NCBI RefSeq assembly: GCF_002797555.1
Contig: NZ_PGFA01000005.1
Location: forward strand, 186,001 to 250,000
Source of the DNA: Hymenobacter chitinivorans DSM 11115
GTDB taxonomy: Bacteria; Bacteroidota; Bacteroidia; Cytophagales; Hymenobacteraceae
Length of the DNA stretch: 64,000 nt
Direction of reading: 5' to 3'
The number at the start of each line of letters is the position of its first letter. Position 1 is the first letter of the stretch. Below the pieces are notes generated by a model, which did not search any database, had not been told where the DNA came from, and saw only the letters and a program-made list of their open reading frames with translations. This document shows, in pieces, positions 32,867 through 40,090 of this stretch. Position numbers and translations under genes: made by a program.

Positions 32867-33286
32867 GGTAGCAAGAGGCATTGACCGGCTCACAATGCCC
32901 TGTGACTTGTTCATAATGGCTTCTGCCCTCTTCACAATGACCGTTGACCGGCTCACAATGCCTCGTGGCTTGTTCACAATACATTCTGTCCGGTTCACAA
33001 CGGCTGGTGACCGGCGCGCAATGGCCGCTGACCGTCGCGCAATGCGTAATGACCGAGGCACAATGTGCGGTAATCGGGTGACAATGACTGCTGACCTCGT
33101 GACGATGACCCGTGACGAGGTGACAATGGATGCTGACCAGGCGTCATTACGTTCTGCCCTCGTGACAAGGCGTTCTGTCGAGGCGTCATGGGACCGTGAC
33201 CGGGTGACAACGCCTCGTGACGAGGTGTCAATGGCCGCTGACCTCGCGTCAATTCGAAGTGACCGGGCATGTGTCGCTGACGGATT
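32867..33286. repeat. 21-bp degenerate tandem repeat array, right copy
   Basis: Twenty units of exactly 21 bases (unit starts 32867, 32888, 32909 ... 33266), consensus GGTGACAATGnCnnnTGACCn in the same orientation as the array at 19693-19944. The first third favours GTTCACAATG, the last third GGTGACAATG, suggesting local duplication and drift. Heptapeptide-repeat open frames on both strands follow from the 21-base period. Confidence 0.9.
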
Positions 33287-33444
33287 CGCAGCGGAGCTGC
33301 TCAGGGGTAGGTGGTCACTCGGCACAGCCGAGCGACTGCCTGGGATTGCTAAATGATGACTAGTTGGTGCCGCCGACGTAGTGGCACAATGTACCTTCGT
33401 TGAAAAATAAGTTTGGATATACCACCACGCTAACTAATAAAAAG

Positions 33445-34008
33445 ATGGGCCTAGATATTGGTGTAAGTACCGATAAGGATGAAGAACTGTATGCGGATGA
33501 GGCGGATGACTATTTTAACGAGCACAGCTTAAGCCGGACGTTCTGCCATTTTATGGGTAGGAGAAATGTAGTGGAGCACGAGACGGAGCTTGACCAAATC
33601 GGCCGGATAACAGGAGTGGATATTGCACCCTTATATGATATGGAAAGTTACCCCAGCGAAGAGTTTCTGGAGTTTCAGCTCGGAGTGGCGGAGTCAGAAG
33701 AAGAGAGAGCCACGATTATTGCCGAAGCTGAAGCTGACAAAGAGCGGCTGACGGGGAATATATATACGGTCAAACAGATGTTGCTCCACTTAATTGAAAA
33801 GCTGGAGACCATTCCAAGTCTGCCGGCTTTGTTACGACCAACGGACTTTGATTCCCTGGATAACGAAGTCTACTTCTCGGACTTTAAAGTAGATAAGGGC
33901 GAAGGCTATATTGGGAATAACTTTGGGCAGGACCTGCGAAATTTCAGCCGGCATTTAAACTATGCACAAAGCAAAGGAGCCACGACAGTTTGGTTTAACT
34001 ATGGCTGA
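33445..34008 (+). CDS. hypothetical acidic protein
   Basis: 187 residues from the ATG at 33445 (MGLDIGVSTDKDEELY); an upstream TTG at 33400 is the only earlier start and is less likely. The protein is acidic, without signal peptide or membrane helix, so probably cytoplasmic. Recognisable pieces are SRTFCHFMGRR near the N-terminus, a Glu-rich helix (AESEEERATIIAEAEADKE) in the middle, and a C-terminal YIGNNFGQDLRNFSRHLNYAQSKGA. I do not recognise a family. The gene is much more AT-rich than its surroundings and lies between the right 21-bp array and parA, as another AT-rich gene follows the left array. TACCTTCG at 33392-33399 may be its -7 box. Confidence 0.65.
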   Translation: MGLDIGVSTDKDEELYADEADDYFNEHSLSRTFCHFMGRRNVVEHETELDQIGRITGVDIAPLYDMESYPSEEFLEFQLGVAESEEERATIIAEAEADKERLTGNIYTVKQMLLHLIEKLETIPSLPALLRPTDFDSLDNEVYFSDFKVDKGEGYIGNNFGQDLRNFSRHLNYAQSKGATTVWFNYG

Positions 34009-34025
34009 AAAAGCCAGGGAAGCAT

Positions 34026-34068
34026 AAAACAAGAAAGGCCGGCGAATCTCGCCGGCCTTTCTTGTTTT
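34026..34068. terminator. 20-bp perfect hairpin between the hypothetical gene and parA
   Basis: AAAACAAGAAAGGCCGGCGA (34026-34045) pairs fully with 34049-34068 around the loop ATC, with T-rich ends on both strands. It terminates both convergent genes. Core GGCCGGCGAATC(T/C)CGCCGGCC is shared with 20874-20905. Confidence 0.9.
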
Positions 34069-34087
34069 ACTTAAGAGGTACAAAACG

Positions 34088-34897
34088 TTACGCCGCTTCG
34101 CCTTCGGTAGCTTCGGGGGCGCCGGCGGCTTCCACGTTCTTTTCCACGATTTCGCGGGCCAGATTGAGGTAGCTGATGCTGCCTTTGCTTTCGGCGTCGT
34201 GCAGGATAACGGGAATGCCGAACGAGGGCGACTCCGAGAGCTTCACGTTGCGCGGAATGATAGTATCGAAGACGAGCTGCTGGAAGTGGAGCTTTACTTC
34301 CTCCACTACCTGGTTGGAGAGGCGCAGGCGCACGTCGTACATCGTGAGCAGGATACCCTCAATTTCCAGCTCTTCGTTGAGGCGGCTCTGGATGATCTTG
34401 ATGGTGTTGAGCAGCTTGCCCAGGCCTTCGAGGGCGAAATACTCGCACTGCACGGGCACAATCACCGAGTGGGCGGCCGTGAGGGCATTCACCGTAATCA
34501 GGCCCAGGGATGGGGAGCAGTCGATGATGATGAAGTCGTACTGGTCGATGAGGGGGCGCAGGGCGTCCTTCATCTTCTCCTCGCGGTTGGGCAGGTTGAT
34601 CATCTCCACTTCGGCCCCGACGAGGTCGATGTGGGAGGGCATCAGGTCGAGGTGGGGCAGAATGTTGGTGTTCAGGATAATGTCCTGGGCATTGATGCCA
34701 TCCACCATGCACTCGTAGATGCTGTTCTCGATGTCCTTCGGGTCGAAGCCCACGCCCGAGGTGGCGTTAGCCTGCGGATCGGCATCCACCAGGAGCGTCC
34801 GGTACTCCAGCGCCGCCAGACTGGCCGCCAGGTTGATGGCCGAAGTGGTTTTGCCTACTCCGCCCTTCTGATTGGCTACCGCAATGATTTTTCCCAT
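34088..34897 (-). CDS. parA: ParA family chromosome partitioning ATPase
   Basis: 269 residues. The deviant Walker A motif KGGVGKTTSAINLAASLA is at residues 10-27, the switch region LVDADPQANATSGVG follows, and the Walker B-type IIIDCSPSLGLITVNAL is near residue 120. The length and absence of an N-terminal HTH fit the chromosomal Soj/ParA type, which forms ATP-dependent dimers on the nucleoid and moves ParB-parS complexes. In most Bacteroidota parA directly precedes parB; here parB lies 14.6 kb further along the same strand with a glycan-utilisation locus between them. Confidence 0.96.
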   Translation of the reverse strand: MGKIIAVANQKGGVGKTTSAINLAASLAALEYRTLLVDADPQANATSGVGFDPKDIENSIYECMVDGINAQDIILNTNILPHLDLMPSHIDLVGAEVEMINLPNREEKMKDALRPLIDQYDFIIIDCSPSLGLITVNALTAAHSVIVPVQCEYFALEGLGKLLNTIKIIQSRLNEELEIEGILLTMYDVRLRLSNQVVEEVKLHFQQLVFDTIIPRNVKLSESPSFGIPVILHDAESKGSISYLNLAREIVEKNVEAAGAPEATEGEAA

Positions 34898-34905
34898 GAG
34901 GGGTG

Positions 34906-34996
34906 ATGGTTGATTGTTAGTTGTTGATTGTTAGTTGTTGATTGTCAGTTGTTGATTGTTAGCCTTGGCAACGATTAACAATCAACAATCAACTCC
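34906..34996. repeat. palindromic oligonucleotide repeat (GTTGATTGTTAG)
   Basis: Repeated TTGATTGTTAGTTG units on the left and TAACAATCAAC on the right; arms GTTGATTGTTA (34951-34961) and TAACAATCAAC (34976-34986) are perfect complements. It fills the gap between parA and the UPF0173 gene. Confidence 0.8.
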
Positions 34997-35006
34997 CATC
35001 ATTCAA

Positions 35007-35687
35007 CTATAAAGTAATCGTTTCACCAACCCGCATCAGCACCAGCTCCTTACCGGCGGCTTCGGCCTTGGCCTTGGCGCTGGCGTGGTCGATGGCAATG
35101 GGGGGGAAGGTGTCGAAGTGCATGCCAATGATTTTGCTCGTGCCGGTCCAGTCGGCCGCTACTAGCGCGTCGTCGATGCCCATCGTGAAATGGTCACCGA
35201 TGGGCAGCAGGGCCGCGTCGAGCTGGTACCGCTCGCCGATGAGCTTCATGTCGTAGGTCAGGGCCGTGTCGCCGGCAAAGTACAGGGTCTTGCCTTCCGA
35301 CTCGATGATGAAACCCGCGGCCAGACCGGCGTAGGAGCCGTCGGGCAGGGAGGAGCTGTGGGCCGCAGCCACCAGCTTCACCGTCCCGAAAGGCAGCTTG
35401 ATGGAGCCGCCCAGGTTCATCTGGTAGGTCGCCTTGAGGCCTTTCTCCCCAAACCAGCTCAGCAGCTCCACCATACCCAGCAGCTCGGCGCCGGTGTTCT
35501 GGGCAATTTCGACGGTGTCGGCCACATGGTCGCCGTGGCCGTGGCTGAGGAAGATGTAGTCGGCCTGAATGGCGGCTACGTCGATGTCCTTGGCCAGCGG
35601 GTTAGGCCGGATGAAGGGGTCGAAGAGGATTTTACTGCCACCGGTTTCGAGCAGGAAGCTTGCGTGGCCGTAGTACGTCAGGTTCAT
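35007..35687 (-). CDS. metal-dependent hydrolase, UPF0173 family
   Basis: 226 residues, a minimal metallo-beta-lactamase fold. The first strand is MNLTYYGHASFLLETGG, with the His of the family, followed by the metal motif SHGHGDHVAD (HxHxDH) near residue 50, AAHSSSLPDGSYAG, YFAGDTALTYDMKL with the bridging Asp, and GMHFDTFPPI with the last His. This is the pattern of the UPF0173/YtkL-type hydrolases, whose physiological substrate is unknown. A 16-bp palindrome GCTTTGCAAGCAAAGC lies at 35723-35738, 36 bases upstream of the start. The gene is transcribed toward parA. Confidence 0.93.
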   Translation of the reverse strand: MNLTYYGHASFLLETGGSKILFDPFIRPNPLAKDIDVAAIQADYIFLSHGHGDHVADTVEIAQNTGAELLGMVELLSWFGEKGLKATYQMNLGGSIKLPFGTVKLVAAAHSSSLPDGSYAGLAAGFIIESEGKTLYFAGDTALTYDMKLIGERYQLDAALLPIGDHFTMGIDDALVAADWTGTSKIIGMHFDTFPPIAIDHASAKAKAEAAGKELVLMRVGETITL

Positions 35688-35804
35688 AGAGGAGCGGTTG
35701 GTCGGGAGCGGCTAAGGAAACAGCTTTGCAAGCAAAGCGGCCGTAAAAAGCAACCCCGGACGGAAAGAGAACAACTAATAGCCGAAAGCTAGTAGCTATA
35801 CGCT

Positions 35805-35812
35805 TAGTTTTG
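35805..35812 (+). promoter_or_regulatory. -7 box TAGTTTTG of the peptide-binding protein gene
   Basis: Exact TAnnTTTG match 28 bases before the start at 35841. Confidence 0.55.
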
Positions 35813-35840
35813 CACAAATATAAGCGTTTCCCCCGTTCCC

Positions 35841-37508
35841 ATGCTGTTGTCTGTCCGCCGTTTTGCCGGTTATGTTGTCCCGTTGCTCACGGCGTTAGCC
35901 GGCTGCGGCCGTAGCGACCAAGCTACCGACGCGCGGCGGGTTTTCCGCTACAACCAGCCCGAGGCGCTGACTTCCCTGGACCCGGCTTTTTCCAACAAGC
36001 AGGCCAACATCTGGGCCGTGACCCAGCTCTACAACGGCTTGGTGGAGCTGGACTCGACTTTACAGCCGGTGCCCTCCCTGGCCCGGCGCTACGAAATATC
36101 GGCCGACGGCCGGCACTACACCTTCCACCTGCGGCCGGGCGTACGGTTTCACGACGCGGAAGTCTTCGCCGGCGGTAAGGGCCGGGCGGTGGTAGCCCAG
36201 GACTTCGTGTATAGCTTCAAACGGTTGCTCGACGCGCCCACGGCCAGCCCCGGCGGCTGGATTTTCCGGGGCAAGGTGCTTTCAACAGCGGGTGGGGAGC
36301 CGTCGGATACCTGCTTCGTGGCCGTGAACGACTCCACGCTGCGCATTCATTTGCAGGCGCCGTTTATTCCGTTTCTCGGGATTCTGGCCATGCCCTACGC
36401 CTACGTGGTGCCCCGGGAGGCGGTGGCCAAGTACGGTAAGGACTTCCGGGAGCACCCGGTGGGGACGGGCCCGTTCCGGTTCAAGGAGTGGGACGAGGGC
36501 AACGCCATTATCTACCACCGCAACCCGACCTACTGGAAAAAGGACGAGCAGGGCCGGCAGCTGCCCTACGTCGATGCCGTGCAGATCAGCTTTATCCAGG
36601 ACCGCAAAACCGAGTTCCTGACCTTTATGCAGGGCAAGCTCGACTTTCTCTCGGGCATCCGGGCTGGCTCGCGGGACCTTATCATGCACCCCGACGGCAC
36701 CGTGCGAGAAGACTTCCGGGGCAAGTTTCGCCTGCAAAAGGCACCCTACCTGAACACCGAGTACCTGGGCTTCCAGCTGGACCCGGCCAACCTGCGCGGG
36801 GACGCGGCCAGCCCGGCCCTGCGCGACGTGCGGGTGCGGCAGGCGTTGAGCTACGCCCTCAACAAGCCCGAGCTGCTGGCCTATTTCCTCAATAACGTGG
36901 GCGTGCCGGGTCATTCGGGCTTCGTGCCCTCGTCGCTGCCCTCGTACAGTGAACAGCTGGTGCCGGGCTACACCTACCAGCCCCAGAAAGCCCGGGAGCT
37001 GCTGCGGGCCGCCGGTTTCGGGCCCCAGAACCCCCTGAAGCTGCGGCTGGGCACGGTGGCCGAGCGCAAGGAAGTGTGCGAGTACCTGCAGAAGAAGTGG
37101 GCCGAGGTGGGCGTGCAGGTCAGTATCGAGGTGAACCAGTCGGCGGCCCAGCAGGAAATGGTCGACAACGGTCGGGCGGCCTTCTTCACCAAAAGCTGGC
37201 TGGGCGACTACCCCGACGCGGAAAACTACCTGGCCCTGTTCTACAGCAAGAACTTCGCCCCGGCCGGGCCCAACAAAACCCACTTCAAGAGCGCCGAGTA
37301 CGACCGGCTCTACGAGCAGGCTATCCGGGAGCAGGACGTGGCCCGGCGCTACGCCCTCTACCAGCAGATGGACCGGATGGTGGTGGCCCAGGCGCCGGTC
37401 ATTCCGCTGTATTACGACCAGGTAGTGCGCCTGACTCAGAACAACGTCCGGGGCCTCACGCCCAACCCCATGAACCAGCTGGTGCTGGAGCGGGTGCGCA
37501 AGGAATAG
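35841..37508 (+). CDS. ABC transporter oligopeptide-binding lipoprotein (family 5)
   Basis: 555 residues. The lipoprotein signal ends in LTALAGC (Cys22). The solute-binding protein family 5 domain begins FRYNQPEALTSLDPAFSNKQANIWAVTQLYNGLVEL, includes the ALARRYEISADGRHYTFHLRPGVRFHD block, and ends with QAPVIPLYYDQVVRLTQNNVRGL. Such proteins bind peptides, or sometimes nickel, opines or sugars, and deliver them to Opp/Dpp-type permeases. No permease or ATPase gene is next to it, so it either works with a distant transporter or acts alone. Its stop is only 8 bases from the convergent sdpB stop. Confidence 0.92.
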   Translation: MLLSVRRFAGYVVPLLTALAGCGRSDQATDARRVFRYNQPEALTSLDPAFSNKQANIWAVTQLYNGLVELDSTLQPVPSLARRYEISADGRHYTFHLRPGVRFHDAEVFAGGKGRAVVAQDFVYSFKRLLDAPTASPGGWIFRGKVLSTAGGEPSDTCFVAVNDSTLRIHLQAPFIPFLGILAMPYAYVVPREAVAKYGKDFREHPVGTGPFRFKEWDEGNAIIYHRNPTYWKKDEQGRQLPYVDAVQISFIQDRKTEFLTFMQGKLDFLSGIRAGSRDLIMHPDGTVREDFRGKFRLQKAPYLNTEYLGFQLDPANLRGDAASPALRDVRVRQALSYALNKPELLAYFLNNVGVPGHSGFVPSSLPSYSEQLVPGYTYQPQKARELLRAAGFGPQNPLKLRLGTVAERKEVCEYLQKKWAEVGVQVSIEVNQSAAQQEMVDNGRAAFFTKSWLGDYPDAENYLALFYSKNFAPAGPNKTHFKSAEYDRLYEQAIREQDVARRYALYQQMDRMVVAQAPVIPLYYDQVVRLTQNNVRGLTPNPMNQLVLERVRKE

Positions 37509-37516
37509 GGGCCGGG

Positions 37517-38554
37517 CTAGCGGGGCAGGGCCTTTTTCGGCTTGGCCAGGGCAGCGCCAAAGCGTTTGAGTAAGCTCGGCTCAGTCAGCAGCGAGGCGCC
37601 CTGGAGTTTCCAGTTTCGCAGGCTGCCAGTGAGGGCGGCGAGCAGCTCGACTAGCCAGCCGCGCACCTCGGTAAAGCGCACGTTGTATTTTTTGTGGCGG
37701 GGCAGCAAATACAGCACCAGGCCGCCACTCATGGAAAAGAAAAAGCTGATCAGGCCGTGCGTGAGGGCAATGCCAAGGTGGAAAACGATGCCCACCGCCA
37801 GCAAAGAAAGCTTACGGGATTTGCCCATTACGATAGCCGCTGCCAGCAGGGCTTCCAGCACCAAAACCAGCCAGGTGGTGAGCAGCAGCGTTACGCCATT
37901 GTGGGTGATGGGATGCAGAATCGTCTGTAACCAATCGGGAGCCCCAAACACGTTGTGCGTCGTCCAGTAGTAGAGCGAGGTGCCGTCAACCCACTGGCTG
38001 ACCTTGAGTTTATCGACGGCAGCCTGGAAGTATAGGTAGCACATTTGCACGCCGGCCAGGCTGATGAGACTGTTGCCCACTATATTCTTGTAGGGCGTGG
38101 CTTGCTGGGCCAAAACGGAGAAATTCCAGTGGTTGGGGCGGCTGTCCAGCAAGGTTAGCGGTACCAGGATCAGGCACAGAATAGCATTGATCTGGTCACC
38201 GCCATCCACCAAGTCACTGGTCATGAAAAAGGTGTAGGATACCCACCAGTGCAAAACGCCGGTGATGCGGGGGCGCCAGCCGCTGATAACGGCCGCCAGA
38301 ATCAGCAGGGCGAATAGTTTATAGCCTACCAGGTTTTGGTAGAACAGCGTGTGATAAAGCGTAATGGAATCGACGTAGCTGCGCGGGGTAGCCTTGAGCA
38401 GGCTGGCCGGGAACAGGGTATCGGTGGTGTTGACCGCCAGCGTCAGCAGGGTGCTCAGCGCGAGCAGGGCCCGGGCCAGCGCAAAAGTGAGCCCGAAAGG
38501 GCTGTTGCGCTCAAAGCGGGTCCGTAAGCGGGTAATCTTATCCAGGATAAACAT
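37517..38554 (-). CDS. sdpB: SdpB-like HTTM membrane protein of toxin maturation
   Basis: 345 residues from the ATG at 38554; the frame is open upstream but would overlap sdpA. About seven hydrophobic segments are visible, with the HTTM-type pattern of the SdpB family: ARALLALSTLLTLAVN, VSYTFFMTSDLVDGGDQINAILCLILVPL, YLYFQAAVDKLKVSQWVDGTSLYYW and the GKSRKLSLLAVGIVFHLGIALTHGLISFFF stretch. In Bacillus subtilis SdpA and SdpB are both needed to turn pro-SdpC into the active peptide. The order here is sdpC-sdpA-sdpB on the minus strand, with 41 bases between sdpA and sdpB. A vitamin-K-carboxylase-like HTTM role other than toxin maturation is possible but the neighbours argue for SdpB. Confidence 0.85.
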   Translation of the reverse strand: MFILDKITRLRTRFERNSPFGLTFALARALLALSTLLTLAVNTTDTLFPASLLKATPRSYVDSITLYHTLFYQNLVGYKLFALLILAAVISGWRPRITGVLHWWVSYTFFMTSDLVDGGDQINAILCLILVPLTLLDSRPNHWNFSVLAQQATPYKNIVGNSLISLAGVQMCYLYFQAAVDKLKVSQWVDGTSLYYWTTHNVFGAPDWLQTILHPITHNGVTLLLTTWLVLVLEALLAAAIVMGKSRKLSLLAVGIVFHLGIALTHGLISFFFSMSGGLVLYLLPRHKKYNVRFTEVRGWLVELLAALTGSLRNWKLQGASLLTEPSLLKRFGAALAKPKKALPR

Positions 38555-38595
38555 AACGACACCAGCAGGCTGTAGCGTGTGGAAGTATAGGATAA

Positions 38596-39114
38596 TCAGC
38601 CTTTTACAGTCACGTAGGTGTACTGCGTCAGGGTATGGCAATTCGCTTTCAGGGAAGCCCAGGCCCAGGGAATGCGCTTGGTCTTGCAGAGTAAATAAGT
38701 GCCGCGCAGATTTCTGACGGCCGCGGTGGCGCTAACTATTGTGGTGTGCTGGCGGATATCGGAGGCGGACACGGGTTTGGTGTACGTCCATTTGTCCTTG
38801 GTAATCTGGCTTTGGAGTATTTCTCGTTCGGCCTCCAAGCGCCGGTATTTGCGGCTCAGGCCAAATACATTGTGGTAGCTGCCGCTTTGGTACACTACCC
38901 GGTGCAGATTCTTATTGTCGACCAGATAAATGTCGACAATATCTTCCTGCGGATTTTTTGTGAAAAAGCCCCAGCCCTCGGGTACCAGCATTTTAATTTC
39001 CGAATTCAGAATTGATTTTTTACCAATGCTGGTATTCGTTGTACTGGCGGCCACGCAGAATATCAGGAACGCATTTAGCGCTAAACACAGCGTTAGGTAT
39101 AGAGTCTTATTCAT
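38596..39114 (-). CDS. sdpA: SdpA-like protein of toxin maturation
   Basis: 172 residues. One N-terminal hydrophobic helix (about residues 5-24) is followed by a soluble domain with the family hallmark VPEGWGFFTKNPQED at residues 44-58, then YLVDNKNLHRVVYQSGSYHNVFGLSRKYR. In Bacillus SdpA is a small membrane-associated protein that acts with SdpB on the toxin precursor SdpC. The family is also found outside Firmicutes, always near SdpB and usually SdpC. The gene is visibly AT-richer than the flanking genes. It starts 113 bases after sdpC, beyond a 13-bp hairpin. Confidence 0.85.
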   Translation of the reverse strand: MNKTLYLTLCLALNAFLIFCVAASTTNTSIGKKSILNSEIKMLVPEGWGFFTKNPQEDIVDIYLVDNKNLHRVVYQSGSYHNVFGLSRKYRRLEAEREILQSQITKDKWTYTKPVSASDIRQHTTIVSATAAVRNLRGTYLLCKTKRIPWAWASLKANCHTLTQYTYVTVKG

Positions 39115-39166
39115 TAGTAGCTGATAATAGCCGAAACGGATACTATAAAATGAGCAGGCCGGGTGG

Positions 39167-39202
39167 TAGCAAGGCTATAACGGAATAGCTATAGCCTTGC
39201 TA
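39167..39202 (-). promoter_or_regulatory. hairpin between sdpC and sdpA
   Basis: TAGCAAGGCTATA (39167-39179) and TATAGCCTTGCTA (39190-39202) are perfect 13-bp complements around a 10-base loop. No T-run follows on the minus strand, so it looks like a partial terminator or an RNA-stabilising hairpin that could raise sdpC mRNA over sdpA/sdpB. Confidence 0.65.
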
Positions 39203-39227
39203 ATAGTGCAGACCGGACAGGCGAACC

Positions 39228-39971
39228 TTACGAGGCCAGGTTCTCGATTATTTGCGCCACAAACTGTTCGCTCTCCAGGCCGTCGCCCCACAGGTTTTTG
39301 TCCTGACGGGCCACGATAACGAACACCACCAGAATGTAGACCCCAATGGCCACAACGGCCACAACGGCCGTCTCGATGTAAAGCCAGCTGGGCCGGCGCA
39401 GTTGGTCGCCCATGTTGTTTTTGATGTCGGTCGACAGCTGCTCCCGGCCTTCGGGCGTGGTCGTGTCGTACTTCGACAGGTCTAGCGACTCATAAGCTTT
39501 GGCGGCGGCGGCAAAGGTGGGGCCGTATTTTTCCGAGGCCTGCCCCGCTTTCTGGAACAACACCATACCCTCTTCCAGGGCCGAATGCACAATGAAGGGG
39601 TCTTTCGAGTCGACGGCTTTCTTGAGGCGGGCGAAGTAGGTCTCGTCCAGCTTATTTACGCTCTGCACCATTTCATTGCTGAATTCCTTGGCCTCTTCGT
39701 TGCCGTCAGCCTCGCTGTTGGCACCGTAAGCGTGCAGGGTTTCGGCCAGAATCGGCAGCCGCTCGGCGACGGGACCTTGGAAGAGGAAAATACCGCGGAA
39801 CAGGTCCTCGCCCGAAAAGCTTACCGAAGTGGCTGCTTTCGTGCTGGTTTCGGTACGCGGAGCGCCCTTCGGAGCCACAACATCACTGTTGCAGCTAACC
39901 AGCAGAAAGTGCGCGGCCACGGGCGCAATAAACCGCAGATTGGATACTGTTTCTCTTACTTTGGTAATCAT
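39228..39971 (-). CDS. sdpC: SdpC-like toxin precursor, predicted lipoprotein
   Basis: 247 residues. The core matches the sporulation-delaying-protein family: SFSGEDLFRGIFLFQGPVAE (residues 51-70, compare FSGEDxFRGxxxGQGxV) and LKKAVDSKDPFIVHS (117-131). A strongly hydrophobic segment at residues 197-221 (WLYIETAVVAVVAIGVYILV and onward) lies where Bacillus SdpC holds the 42-residue toxin, followed by a hydrophilic tail that would be cut off. Unlike Bacillus SdpC, it has a lipobox (LLVSC, Cys27) and no cysteine in the toxin segment, so no disulfide. The mature peptide should act on membranes of competing or sibling cells; borders are inferred. Confidence 0.85.
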   Translation of the reverse strand: MITKVRETVSNLRFIAPVAAHFLLVSCNSDVVAPKGAPRTETSTKAATSVSFSGEDLFRGIFLFQGPVAERLPILAETLHAYGANSEADGNEEAKEFSNEMVQSVNKLDETYFARLKKAVDSKDPFIVHSALEEGMVLFQKAGQASEKYGPTFAAAAKAYESLDLSKYDTTTPEGREQLSTDIKNNMGDQLRRPSWLYIETAVVAVVAIGVYILVVFVIVARQDKNLWGDGLESEQFVAQIIENLAS

Positions 39972-40059
39972 ACAGGGATAATAATTAAGGATGGATAAAT
40001 AAAAAAGAAAATGAGGTATCTAAAGAATAGTATAGTTTCAAGCAACGCATAATTCAATC

Positions 40060-40090
40060 TGCTAAATAAACCTTATTTTCTTATTTAGCA
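40060..40090. promoter_or_regulatory. perfect 10-bp palindrome upstream of sdpC
   Basis: TGCTAAATAA (40060-40069) and TTATTTAGCA (40081-40090), loop of 11 bases, about 90 bases upstream of the sdpC start. A regulator-binding site or a terminator-like element are both possible. The gap 39972-40440 is AT-rich up to about 40260 and shows no gene; its right end holds the promoter of the TonB-dependent receptor. Confidence 0.55.

Noticed and set aside
32895..33356. 153-residue heptapeptide-repeat protein on the plus strand (and a 91-residue one on the minus strand)
   Set aside because: Both strands are open because the DNA repeat is 21 bases long and lacks stops. DNA consensus is kept better than the amino acids, and there is no start signal.
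38555..38641. Longer SdpB start overlapping sdpA
   Set aside because: The upstream residues are polar and Cys-containing, overlap the sdpA end and do not fit the family start; the ATG at 38554 does.
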